The notes under the pieces are model-generated. The model saw nothing but the letters and a program-made list of their open reading frames with translations. It ran no database searches and was not told the DNA's origin. 13,245 nt of DNA from Peptococcaceae bacterium UBA7185 (lineage in GTDB: Bacteria; Bacillota; Peptococcia; Peptococcales; Peptococcaceae). Each line of letters starts with the position of its first letter. Position 1 is the stretch's first letter. The position numbers were made by a program, and so were the translations under genes. Below, piece after piece: positions 8,440 to 13,245 of this stretch. Location: positions 34,739-47,983 of the forward strand of contig DKVF01000044.1 of NCBI GenBank assembly GCA_002491065.1, in the 5' to 3' direction.

Positions 8440-8700
8440 TGAAACAGCTCTCCCTTTTCCTATATTGCACTTTTTCAAAAAATATGCCGATTCTTTGTAT
8501 CATACTTTCAAAAATATTGATAAACACAGCAAAGCCGAGGAATCGCCCAACGATTCTTCGACTTTTTCATTTCCATCTTATCGTGCTGCATATACCTGCA
8601 CACTACAATAATTAATTCGCCATCTGCGAGAAATTTCCTGTTTTATTTTTGTTTTTCGGCGAAAAATTCTGCCTTAGCATTCCCCGCACCACCATACAGC
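8440..8700 (-). other. Gene-free leader region upstream of pth, with a hairpin
   Basis: No convincing gene is seen here. An imperfect hairpin at 8531-8565 pairs AAAGCCGAGGAATCG with CGATTCTTCGACTTT, with two non-Watson-Crick positions. Its T-run of five follows on the plus strand, so as a terminator it would suit plus-strand transcription better, yet no plus-strand gene exists here. For pth it may be a leader structure. A -10-like TATGAT lies near 8500 on the minus strand, but no good -35 accompanies it, so the pth promoter is not assigned. The 22-codon minus-strand frame at about 8617-8685 has no usable ribosome site. Confidence 0.4.
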
Positions 8701-8735
8701 AAAAAGCTGTCGTAATCACATTACGGCAGCTTTTT
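8701..8735 (-). terminator. Terminator after prs (possibly bidirectional)
   Basis: AAAAAGCTGTCGTAAT (8701-8716) pairs with ATTACGGCAGCTTTTT (8720-8735) around a three-base loop, with one mismatch or G·U depending on the strand. Both ends carry a run of five A/T, so it can act in either direction. It begins 24 bases after the prs stop, so its main use is to end the glmU–prs transcript before pth. Confidence 0.8.
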
Positions 8736-8758
8736 CCTTCCTGTTTCAAAGTGAAAAA

Positions 8759-9712
8759 CTATTCAAATAATTCGCTCACAGAATTGTCCAAATGGATTCG
8801 TAAAATCGCTTCCCCGATAATAGGAGCCACGGACAGCACTTTAATCTTATCGCATTTCTTATCGCCCATCGGAATGGTATTGGTGGTAACCAGCTCCTGA
8901 ATCGGTGATTTTTCAATACGTTCAATAGCCGGACCGCTGAGTACGGCATGGGTGCAGCAAGCGTCCACGCATTTTGCTCCGCGATCCATCAGAGCCTGTG
9001 CACCGTTGGTAATGGTGCCGGCTGTATCGATCATATCGTCAACCAGAATCACTTCTTTACCCTCGATATCCCCGATAATATTCATAATTTCCGATACATT
9101 CGGTCTTGGACGTCTTTTATCAATAATTGCCAAGGGCACGCCAATCTGCGCAGCCAAATTTCTGGCGCGCGCCACACCGCCCATATCCGGCGATACAACT
9201 ACTAAATTTTCTGTTTCTTTGTGTTTATAATATTCAGCCAAAATCGGCAGGCCAAACAGATTATCCACAGGAATATCAAAGAATCCCTGAATCTGCTGCG
9301 CATGTAAATCCATAGCCAACACGCGGCGAGCGCCGGCTTTGGTGATCAGGTTTGCTACCAGCTTCGCTGTGATTGGCTCACGGCCGCGAGATTTGCGGTC
9401 CTGACGGGCATACCCATAGTACGGCAGTACTGCAGTAATCCGTTTTGCCGATGCGCGGCGCAGTGCGTCAATCATAATCAGCAATTCCATCAGGTTGTCA
9501 TTCACCGGTGTGCAGGTCGGCTGAATGATATAAGCATCACTGCCGCGCACGCTCTCATCAATAATCAGGCTGATTTCTCCATCGCTGAAATGCTGCACCT
9601 TGGCAGCGCCCAGTTTCACGCCCAAATACTCTGCAATTTCCTGTGCCAGTTCTGGATTGGCATTGCCTGTAAACAGCTTCAAATTTCTTAACTCTTTTTT
9701 CATTGTCGTCAT
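8759..9712 (-). CDS. prs: Ribose-phosphate pyrophosphokinase (PRPP synthase)
   Basis: The enzyme transfers pyrophosphate from ATP to ribose 5-phosphate to make PRPP, the precursor of purines, pyrimidines, NAD, histidine and tryptophan. It has 317 residues, normal for the class I enzyme. Visible signatures are PYYGYARQDRK (97-107), the metal- and substrate-binding stretch DLHAQQIQGFFDIPVD (135-150, with His137), the catalytic flexible loop KRRPRPN (199-205) and the PRPP-binding loop VILVDDMIDTAGT (221-233). The first ATG is chosen because AGGGGG lies eight bases before it; a second ATG three codons later is less well placed. It follows glmU, as in Bacillus, but has its own promoter in the gap. 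The Bacillus ctc gene that usually comes next is absent. Confidence 0.98.
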   Translation of the reverse strand: MTTMKKELRNLKLFTGNANPELAQEIAEYLGVKLGAAKVQHFSDGEISLIIDESVRGSDAYIIQPTCTPVNDNLMELLIMIDALRRASAKRITAVLPYYGYARQDRKSRGREPITAKLVANLITKAGARRVLAMDLHAQQIQGFFDIPVDNLFGLPILAEYYKHKETENLVVVSPDMGGVARARNLAAQIGVPLAIIDKRRPRPNVSEIMNIIGDIEGKEVILVDDMIDTAGTITNGAQALMDRGAKCVDACCTHAVLSGPAIERIEKSPIQELVTTNTIPMGDKKCDKIKVLSVAPIIGEAILRIHLDNSVSELFE

Positions 9713-9752
9713 TTTGCTTTCCCCCTAACCAGTTCTTCAACTGTATACCTCT

Positions 9753-9781
9753 ATAATACCCAATCTACACGGTAAACTCAA
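9753..9781 (-). promoter_or_regulatory. Promoter of prs
   Basis: On the minus strand TTGAGT (9776-9781) and TATTAT (9753-9758) are separated by 17 bases in the glmU–prs gap. The expected start near 9746 gives a leader of about 35 bases. Just upstream, at 9789-9815, is a small A/T-rich hairpin (TTGTC and TTTTTC pairing with GAAAAA and GACAA, one bulged base). It has no T-run after it, so prs probably also receives read-through from glmU. Confidence 0.65.
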
Positions 9782-9826
9782 CCTTAATTTGTCTTTTTCT
9801 CCGGAAAAATGACAAGGTTTTGCAAA

Positions 9827-11182
9827 TTATTTTTTCTTCCTCCAGTTTTCCTTTACACGCAGCTCAGCGCGCACCACCGCCAAAGCGCTCTCCGGCACAT
9901 CCCGAGTGATGGTAGAGCCTGCGCCGATAAAAGCATTTTCCTCTACTGTAACCGGTGCTACCAAATTAGTATTGCTTCCGATAAATGCACCGTCCTTAAT
10001 CGTTGTTTGATATTTGTTCACACCGTCATAATTGCAAGTAATGGTGCCGCAGCCGATATTCACGCCGCTGCCCACCAACGAATCACCCACGTAAGAGAGA
10101 TGGGGAATCTTGCTGCCCTGTCCCACTTGGGATTTCTTGACCTCTACAAAATCTCCAATCTTCACATGATCCGCCAATACTGTGCCGGGACGCAAATAGG
10201 CCATAGGACCGATTTTACAACCATTGCCCACCTTGCTCTCCACAATGACCGTACTCTGGATATCGTTGTCATCGCCAATGACGCTGTCCACAAACCGACA
10301 ATTCATGCCGATTATATTGTTGCTGCCAATGACAGTTTTTCCTTCCAGCACCACATTGGGATACACAATGCTGTCATTGCCAATCTGTACATCCGCACCG
10401 ATATAGGTAGCCGCCGGGTCAATAAGCGTAACTCCCGCCAGCATCACTTCCTCACACTTGCGCCGCCGCAGAATGGCCTCCGCCTGACTGAGCTGCACCC
10501 GATTGTTCACGCCCAGACTTTCGTTAAAATCATCCAACACAAAACCGCCTACTGCTAGACCATGTTCATTGGCAATCTTAATCAAATCCGTGAGATAATA
10601 CTCCTTTTGCGCATTATTCGTGTTCAGCGTTTGCAGATACTGCAGCAAAAACTTTTGCGCAAAACAATACGTGCCCGTATTGATTTCTTTAATCCGTACC
10701 TGTTCTGCGTCGGCGTCCTTTTGCTCCACAATGGCGGCAATCTGTTCGCCCTGGCGCACAATACGCCCGTATCCGGTAGGATTTTCCGCATGGGCAGTCA
10801 ACAGCGTGACCGCGTTGCCCTCAGCCTCATGCCGCGCAATCAGCTGTGCAATCGTCTGCGGACGCAGGAGAGGCGTGTCCCCGCAAATCACCAACACACA
10901 ATCATTTTCTGCAGGTAACGCCGGTGCTGCCTGCATCACCGCATGACCAGTGCCCAACTGCTCCTTCTGGTAGACAATCTCCGCCTGCTGCCCAATCACC
11001 TGAGCCACCTGCTCGCCGCCATGGCCCAATACAGCAATTTTATGCTGCACCCCTGCATGATCTAAGCAATCCAGCACCCACTGCACCATGGGTTTACCCA
11101 ACGCCTGATGCAGCACCTTCGGCAATTTTGATTTCATGCGCGTTCCCTGACCGGCCGCCAATATGACCGCTGTTGTTTTCAT
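9827..11182 (-). CDS. glmU: Bifunctional GlmU: glucosamine-1-phosphate acetyltransferase / GlcNAc-1-P uridylyltransferase
   Basis: GlmU performs the last two steps to UDP-N-acetylglucosamine, the precursor of peptidoglycan and other envelope sugars. It has 451 residues, full length. The uridylyltransferase domain begins with LAAGQGTRMKSKLPK (8-22) and has GDTPLL (101-106, metal-binding Asp102), NPTGYGR (134-140) and the metal ligand Asn227. From about residue 250 the left-handed beta helix of hexapeptide repeats forms the acetyltransferase, with the catalytic-type His361 in KIPHLSYVGD and the conserved NIGCGTITCNYDG (375-387). An AAGGAGA ribosome site lies just before the ATG. It is the first gene of the cluster, followed by prs. 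Confidence 0.98.
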   Translation of the reverse strand: MKTTAVILAAGQGTRMKSKLPKVLHQALGKPMVQWVLDCLDHAGVQHKIAVLGHGGEQVAQVIGQQAEIVYQKEQLGTGHAVMQAAPALPAENDCVLVICGDTPLLRPQTIAQLIARHEAEGNAVTLLTAHAENPTGYGRIVRQGEQIAAIVEQKDADAEQVRIKEINTGTYCFAQKFLLQYLQTLNTNNAQKEYYLTDLIKIANEHGLAVGGFVLDDFNESLGVNNRVQLSQAEAILRRRKCEEVMLAGVTLIDPAATYIGADVQIGNDSIVYPNVVLEGKTVIGSNNIIGMNCRFVDSVIGDDNDIQSTVIVESKVGNGCKIGPMAYLRPGTVLADHVKIGDFVEVKKSQVGQGSKIPHLSYVGDSLVGSGVNIGCGTITCNYDGVNKYQTTIKDGAFIGSNTNLVAPVTVEENAFIGAGSTITRDVPESALAVVRAELRVKENWRKKK

Positions 11183-11248
11183 AATCCTATCTCCTTCTTC
11201 TATATGAACATATTTGTTCTTTTTAGTTTGTCCTCAACATCTTGTTTT

Positions 11249-11278
11249 AGTTTACCATATTCTGCTCTGTTATGCCAC
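11249..11278 (-). promoter_or_regulatory. Candidate promoter of glmU
   Basis: On the minus strand TAAACT (11249-11254), preceded by TGG as an extended -10, follows GTGGCA (11273-11278) after 18 bases. Each hexamer matches consensus at four of six positions. The leader would be about 60 bases. A short palindrome GAACA-TATT-TGTTC (11206-11219) lies in this leader, just before the ribosome site. The promoter is plausible but not strong. Confidence 0.35.
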
Positions 11279-11400
11279 TAAAAAGCGCCTTTTCCCGTGA
11301 AGTTTCCCTGAACTTTTCCCAAAGTTTCCTAGAAATTTTTCTGAATGCTGCCCTAAAATTTTCTTTAAAACAAAAATCCTCAGTATCCTCTCTTTCCCAT

Positions 11401-11438
11401 AAAAAATCGGAATTGTTTCACGTGAAACAATTCCGATT
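11401..11438 (-). terminator. 34-bp perfect palindrome followed by a T-run
   Basis: Bases 11405-11421 are the exact reverse complement of 11422-11438, a 34-base perfect inverted repeat. On the minus strand the stem is followed by TTTT, with two more T pairs in its foot, so the RNA form is a typical terminator. No such T-run occurs on the plus side. The nearest upstream minus-strand gene is DUF2922, which ends more than 400 bases away beyond an apparent inserted element. Its centre is the parS sequence, so the palindrome may have two jobs, or the terminator reading may be incidental. Confidence 0.65.
11414..11429. other. parS centromere site (ParB binding)
   Basis: The sequence TGTTTCACGTGAAACA is identical to the 16-bp consensus parS, the site loaded by the CTP-dependent clamp protein ParB (Spo0J) to segregate the chromosome. 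Noc sites differ (TATTTCCCGGGAAATA), so this is a ParB rather than a Noc site. In Bacillota, parS sites concentrate around oriC, and the glmU–prs–pth–mfd cluster is also origin-near in Bacillus, so position and sequence agree. ParB itself is not in the window. The match is exact; use in the cell is inferred. Confidence 0.85.
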
Positions 11439-11472
11439 ACCAAGCAGCTCTCAATAGAACCAAATATCCACT

Positions 11473-11814
11473 ATTTTTTGCTACCCTTCGATTTTTTTGC
11501 TACCCTTCGGGGACCTACTTTGGCAAGGCCCAAAGTAGGCAAAGGCCAAGCGGGGGGTTTCGATTCCCCCCGTACCCCCTAAACGACCCCTGCGGGGAGC
11601 TAAAACCCTCTACTGCTCTATGAGTTTCATTCTCCTAGTACCTTCGCCAAAGTTCTGCGTCAATACGAACAGCTGTGCAGAGTGCTCTTGAATCGGTGGA
11701 CGCAGTCCACAACGTGAAAGACAGTCAAGCAGATGTCCATACCCGACCATTCGCACAGAAAAACATACTTTAAACGTCGGGCATGGGCAGGACGGACGAA
11801 GGATAGCAAAAAAT
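11473..11814. mobile_element. Approximately 340-bp non-coding element with inverted ends (MITE-like or dispersed structured repeat)
   Basis: The left end ATTTTTTGCTACCCTTCG (11473-11490) is repeated in tandem at 11491-11509 with one extra T. Its reverse complement, with one mismatch, is at 11797-11814. Between them are strong stems: CCTACTTTGG with CCAAAGTAGG (11514-11539), CGGGGGG with CCCCCCG (11551-11572), TGGAC-GCA-GTCCA (11697-11709), and a 14-base arm pair at 11734-11747 and 11776-11789. No reading frame of note is present, and no target duplication is evident. Short size, matching ends and lack of a gene fit a MITE or a multi-copy palindromic repeat. It sits between DUF2922 and the 34-bp palindrome. 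Copy number is unknown from one window. Confidence 0.5.
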
Positions 11815-11853
11815 CATTTCCCCAGCCGGTAAGGCGTCGAGCAACAGCTTACC

Positions 11854-12099
11854 TTAAAACAGAACTTCCTCGACTACAGTGGTTTCCCGCAGCACGGCGC
11901 TTTTCACTAAGGCCGCGTCATTCCCTTTGCTGTCCTGCAGGACATTTGCGGAGACGATGCTCTCCATAGCCAGTGAAATGGCTTCTCCATCAGGTGTATC
12001 CACCGGATTGTCCAGATTCACACGGATGGTAGTATCTCCGTCCGTACCCCATTGCAGCATCAACTTTTTGGCTGTTGTTGTTTTTGTATTTTCACTCAT
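11854..12099 (-). CDS. DUF2922 small protein
   Basis: An 81-residue protein beginning MSENTKTTTAKKLMLQWGTD. It matches the DUF2922 family: a short beta-rich protein with a KKLMLQW-type first strand, a central NLDNPVDTPDGEAI turn and a VVSANVL-like region (here ESIVSANVLQD). No signal peptide, membrane segment or catalytic motif is visible. A GGGGAGGAAATA ribosome site precedes the ATG. It is the second gene of a two-gene unit with the DUF1659 gene, 53 bases downstream of it. The two families are often found side by side in Bacillota. Their function is not known, and I do not propose one. Confidence 0.8.
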   Translation of the reverse strand: MSENTKTTTAKKLMLQWGTDGDTTIRVNLDNPVDTPDGEAISLAMESIVSANVLQDSKGNDAALVKSAVLRETTVVEEVLF

Positions 12100-12152
12100 A
12101 GTTATTTCCTCCCCATATTCCTTTTCCTTGTAAACATCATATGCGCCGTTCT

Positions 12153-12347
12153 CTACTGCAACGCCACATCTGTGGTGACAGTCTTACTTACACTGCTCAA
12201 AGTATGCTTCTGCATCCCTTCCAGCGCTCTGGCTACTGTGCGCAGCTGATCATCTGTAGCCGCAGCATTGATATAATTGATTGTCTTGCTGTTGCTTTTG
12301 TTTTCGCCATTGATAAAACCCAGTTTCATAGATACTTTTGTTGCCAT
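12153..12347 (-). CDS. DUF1659 small protein
   Basis: A 64-residue protein, MATKVSMKLGFINGENKSNS followed by a helical second half. It matches DUF1659: a short N-terminal strand pair, the polar segment KSKTINYINAAATDDQL-like (here NSKTINYINAAATDDQL at 19-35), and a C-terminal helix plus strand. It is cytosolic by appearance and has no catalytic motif. The AAAAAGGAGAGG ribosome site is strong, and a near-consensus promoter lies about 75 bases upstream. It is the first gene of a pair with DUF2922. The function is unknown. Confidence 0.8.
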   Translation of the reverse strand: MATKVSMKLGFINGENKSNSKTINYINAAATDDQLRTVARALEGMQKHTLSSVSKTVTTDVALQ

Positions 12348-12423
12348 TCTAATCCTCTCCTTTTTCTCTTTGCTGTGATCACATTGACATCTTTTTATTC
12401 AGGCAGGCCCTTACCTTGTTTTC

Positions 12424-12452
12424 AGTATAGCAGAACCCCACAGCACAGACAA
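12424..12452 (-). promoter_or_regulatory. Promoter of the DUF1659–DUF2922 operon
   Basis: On the minus strand TTGTCT (12447-12452) and TATACT (12424-12429) are 17 bases apart, and TGC before the -10 makes it extended. The leader is about 70 bases and contains the 10-base palindrome TGTGATCACA (12374-12383). The quality of promoter and ribosome sites suggests these small genes are well expressed. Confidence 0.75.
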
Positions 12453-12517
12453 AAGCTCCTTCGCGCCCAAAATGTACCTTATACGAACCGTTACCGTATC
12501 ATTGTTTCCCGCAACAC

Positions 12518-12541
12518 AAAAAAGTCCCCATAAGGGACTTT
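12518..12541 (-). terminator. Minus-strand terminator with no assigned gene upstream
   Basis: AAAGTCCC and GGGACTTT pair perfectly around a five-base loop (stem 12521-12528 and 12534-12541). On the minus strand the stem runs into TTTTTTG. On the plus strand only three T follow. It therefore ends a minus-strand transcript that comes from the 12542-12710 region, and it also shields the DUF1659 promoter. Confidence 0.75.
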
Positions 12542-12710
12542 GCAAAAATAATTTTTAATTTTTCTGACGCACAAAATCCTTACACAGATTGCCCATCATC
12601 CTACCTGCCACCGCACATATTTTTTCTCTGCTCCAACACCAAACCAATCAACCGGTCTGTTTGGTCGGCCATCAATCACACTTTTATATGAAACCAGCGC
12701 GTACAGTATA
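12542..12710 (-). other. Possible small RNA or decayed short gene
   Basis: No full gene is seen, but the stretch has the parts of a transcript. There is a -10 TATACT at 12705-12710 (its -35 is poor), the terminator 12518-12541 at the end, and complementary flanks (12564-12572 with 12697-12706) that could close a long stem. There is also an inner hairpin CCAAAC/GUUUGG near 12640-12665. Two minus-strand frames also look protein-like. One carries DGRPNRPVDWFGVGAEK. The other, after an A-run near 12620, ends MMGNLCKDFVRQKN with its stop at 12555-12557, about 14 bases before the terminator stem. This would fit a frameshifted remnant. I cannot decide between these. Confidence 0.3.
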
Positions 12711-12753
12711 TAAATAAGCAACCTTACAATTTAATATATATCCAACAACTACA

Positions 12754-12787
12754 AAAACGGTCATGCACAATCATGCATGACCGTTTT
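12754..12787. terminator. Strong hairpin, probable bidirectional terminator
   Basis: AAAACGGTCATGCA (12754-12767) pairs perfectly with TGCATGACCGTTTT (12774-12787), 14 pairs and a six-base loop. The minus-strand side continues TTTTTG and the plus side TTTTG, so it can stop transcription both ways. On the minus strand it would end transcripts entering from beyond the right edge of the window. Confidence 0.65.
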
Positions 12788-12875
12788 GTACGTTAGATGT
12801 AAGGGCTTGTTCAAACATCTACACATTTGTTTTGTTTCATTCAATCAAAGACTCCGCCATTCATCTTAAGATAGC

Positions 12876-12958
12876 GTCAGTCTAAACTGCGCATCCCTAA
12901 GATGCAGAGAATTTCTTCTGTGGCAAGGCGAGAATAATCAAATTGCAACACCGCCACA
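12876..12958. repeat. Hairpin repeat, copy 1 (internally deleted)
   Basis: The first 55 bases match 13072-13126 at 50 positions, and the last 28 (12931-12958) match 13170-13197 at 26. The 43 bases that lie between these parts in copy 3 are missing here. A single GCAAGGCG (12923-12930) stands where copy 3 has two. The loss removes one arm of the hairpin, so this copy cannot fold as copy 3 does. Confidence 0.8.
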
Positions 12959-12978
12959 AAATATGCTCATTCCCAAGA

Positions 12979-13087
12979 CGCAGTTATTTTTTTGACTGAC
13001 CAGGCGGCTTTTCGTTTTGTGATGCGACGCGTACTGAACGTACGCGAGCAAGCGAAACGAAAAACAACGCCGTCAGCCTAAACTGCG
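12979..13087. repeat. Hairpin repeat, copy 2 (diverged)
   Basis: A long imperfect hairpin: CGCAGTT/AACTGCG (12979-12985 and 13081-13087), CTGAC/GTCAG (12996-13000 and 13072-13076), TTTTCGTTT/AAACGAAAA (13009-13017 and 13055-13063) and a tip GCGTAC-TGAAC-GTACGC (13029-13045). The tip is nearly the same as that of copy 3, while the arms differ. Its right end overlaps the start of copy 3. Confidence 0.65.
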
Positions 13088-13218
13088 CATCCATAAGACG
13101 CCGGGAATTTCTTCTGTGGCAAGGCGCATTTTGATTTTCGAGCGACGCGTACTTAACGTACGCAAGGCGAGAATAATCAAAATGCAACACAGCCACAGGA
13201 GAAATTAACAAGTCTTAT
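13072..13218. repeat. Hairpin repeat, copy 3 (complete)
   Basis: Nested arms: ATAAGAC/GTCTTAT (13093-13099 and 13212-13218), AATTTCTTCTGTGGC with its complement bearing one G·U (13106-13120 and 13192-13206), GCATTTTGATT/AATCAAAATGC (13126-13136 and 13175-13185) and the tip GCGTAC-TTAAC-GTACGC (13147-13163). Two direct GCAAGGCG copies (13119-13126 and 13162-13169) bound the segment missing from copy 1. No frame of note crosses it. Confidence 0.75.
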
Positions 13219-13245
13219 TAGTTGAATTTTCTGCGAGTGATCGCT

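Noticed and set aside
8440..8478. A 13-residue N-terminal extension of Pth from the upstream ATG
   Set aside because: The extension has no family match, and a well-spaced ribosome site serves the internal ATG at 8439, which gives the normal Pth start.
11545..11580. A tRNA T-arm-like GGTTTCGATTCC inside a G/C stem
   Set aside because: The loop is eight bases rather than seven, and no acceptor, D or anticodon arms can be found around it.
12374..12383. TGTGATCACA as a CRP site in the DUF1659 leader
   Set aside because: The CRP consensus has six bases between the TGTGA and TCACA half sites. Here the half sites overlap, and the position downstream of the promoter is not typical.
12984..13211. 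A 75-codon minus-strand frame in the repeat cluster
   Set aside because: It runs through the hairpin repeats, has no ribosome site or recognisable product, and is explained by the repeat sequence.
12876..13218. A CRISPR array
   Set aside because: There are only three unequal, hairpin-type copies with no regular spacers, and no cas gene is present.

Overview
The window looks like an origin-proximal stretch of a Bacillota chromosome. The cell-wall, nucleotide and repair cluster glmU–prs–pth–mfd is the Bacillus-type order, but without the sporulation genes fin and spoVT. A DUF1659/DUF2922 pair also points to Bacillota. A TRAP transporter and a Sel1-repeat gene in the same stretch would suit the Negativicutes (for example an Acidaminococcaceae-like organism). 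That finer placement is inference only. Every gene I can support lies on the minus strand, so transcription runs from high to low coordinates.

Layout from high to low coordinates. At 12870–13220 there are three adjacent hairpin repeats with no gene. A strong stem-loop sits at 12754–12787. At 12518–12710 a possible small transcript or decayed short gene ends at a clear terminator. Next come a sigma-A-type promoter and the two-gene DUF1659–DUF2922 operon (11854–12347). An approximately 340-bp element with matching inverted ends (11473–11814) follows. After it is a 34-bp perfect palindrome that contains an exact 16-bp parS sequence and reads as a terminator on the minus strand.

The housekeeping cluster follows: glmU (UDP-GlcNAc synthesis), prs with its own promoter (PRPP synthesis) and a terminator, then pth, mfd, a lipoprotein foldase (PrsA/SurA-like parvulin) and a Sel1-repeat protein. 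The foldase gene has a promoter of its own lying over the end of mfd. A terminator at 2268–2307 closes this unit.

A separate TRAP transporter operon begins at a near-consensus promoter (2154–2182): dctP (lipoprotein solute receptor), an intercistronic hairpin, dctQ (small membrane subunit) and dctM (large membrane subunit, cut by the window edge). Together these would take up an organic acid or similar solute using an ion gradient.

Nothing here is a clear defence system, phage, CRISPR array, rRNA or tRNA. The most informative non-genic signals are the parS palindrome, the element with inverted ends, the hairpin-repeat cluster, and the possible small transcript.
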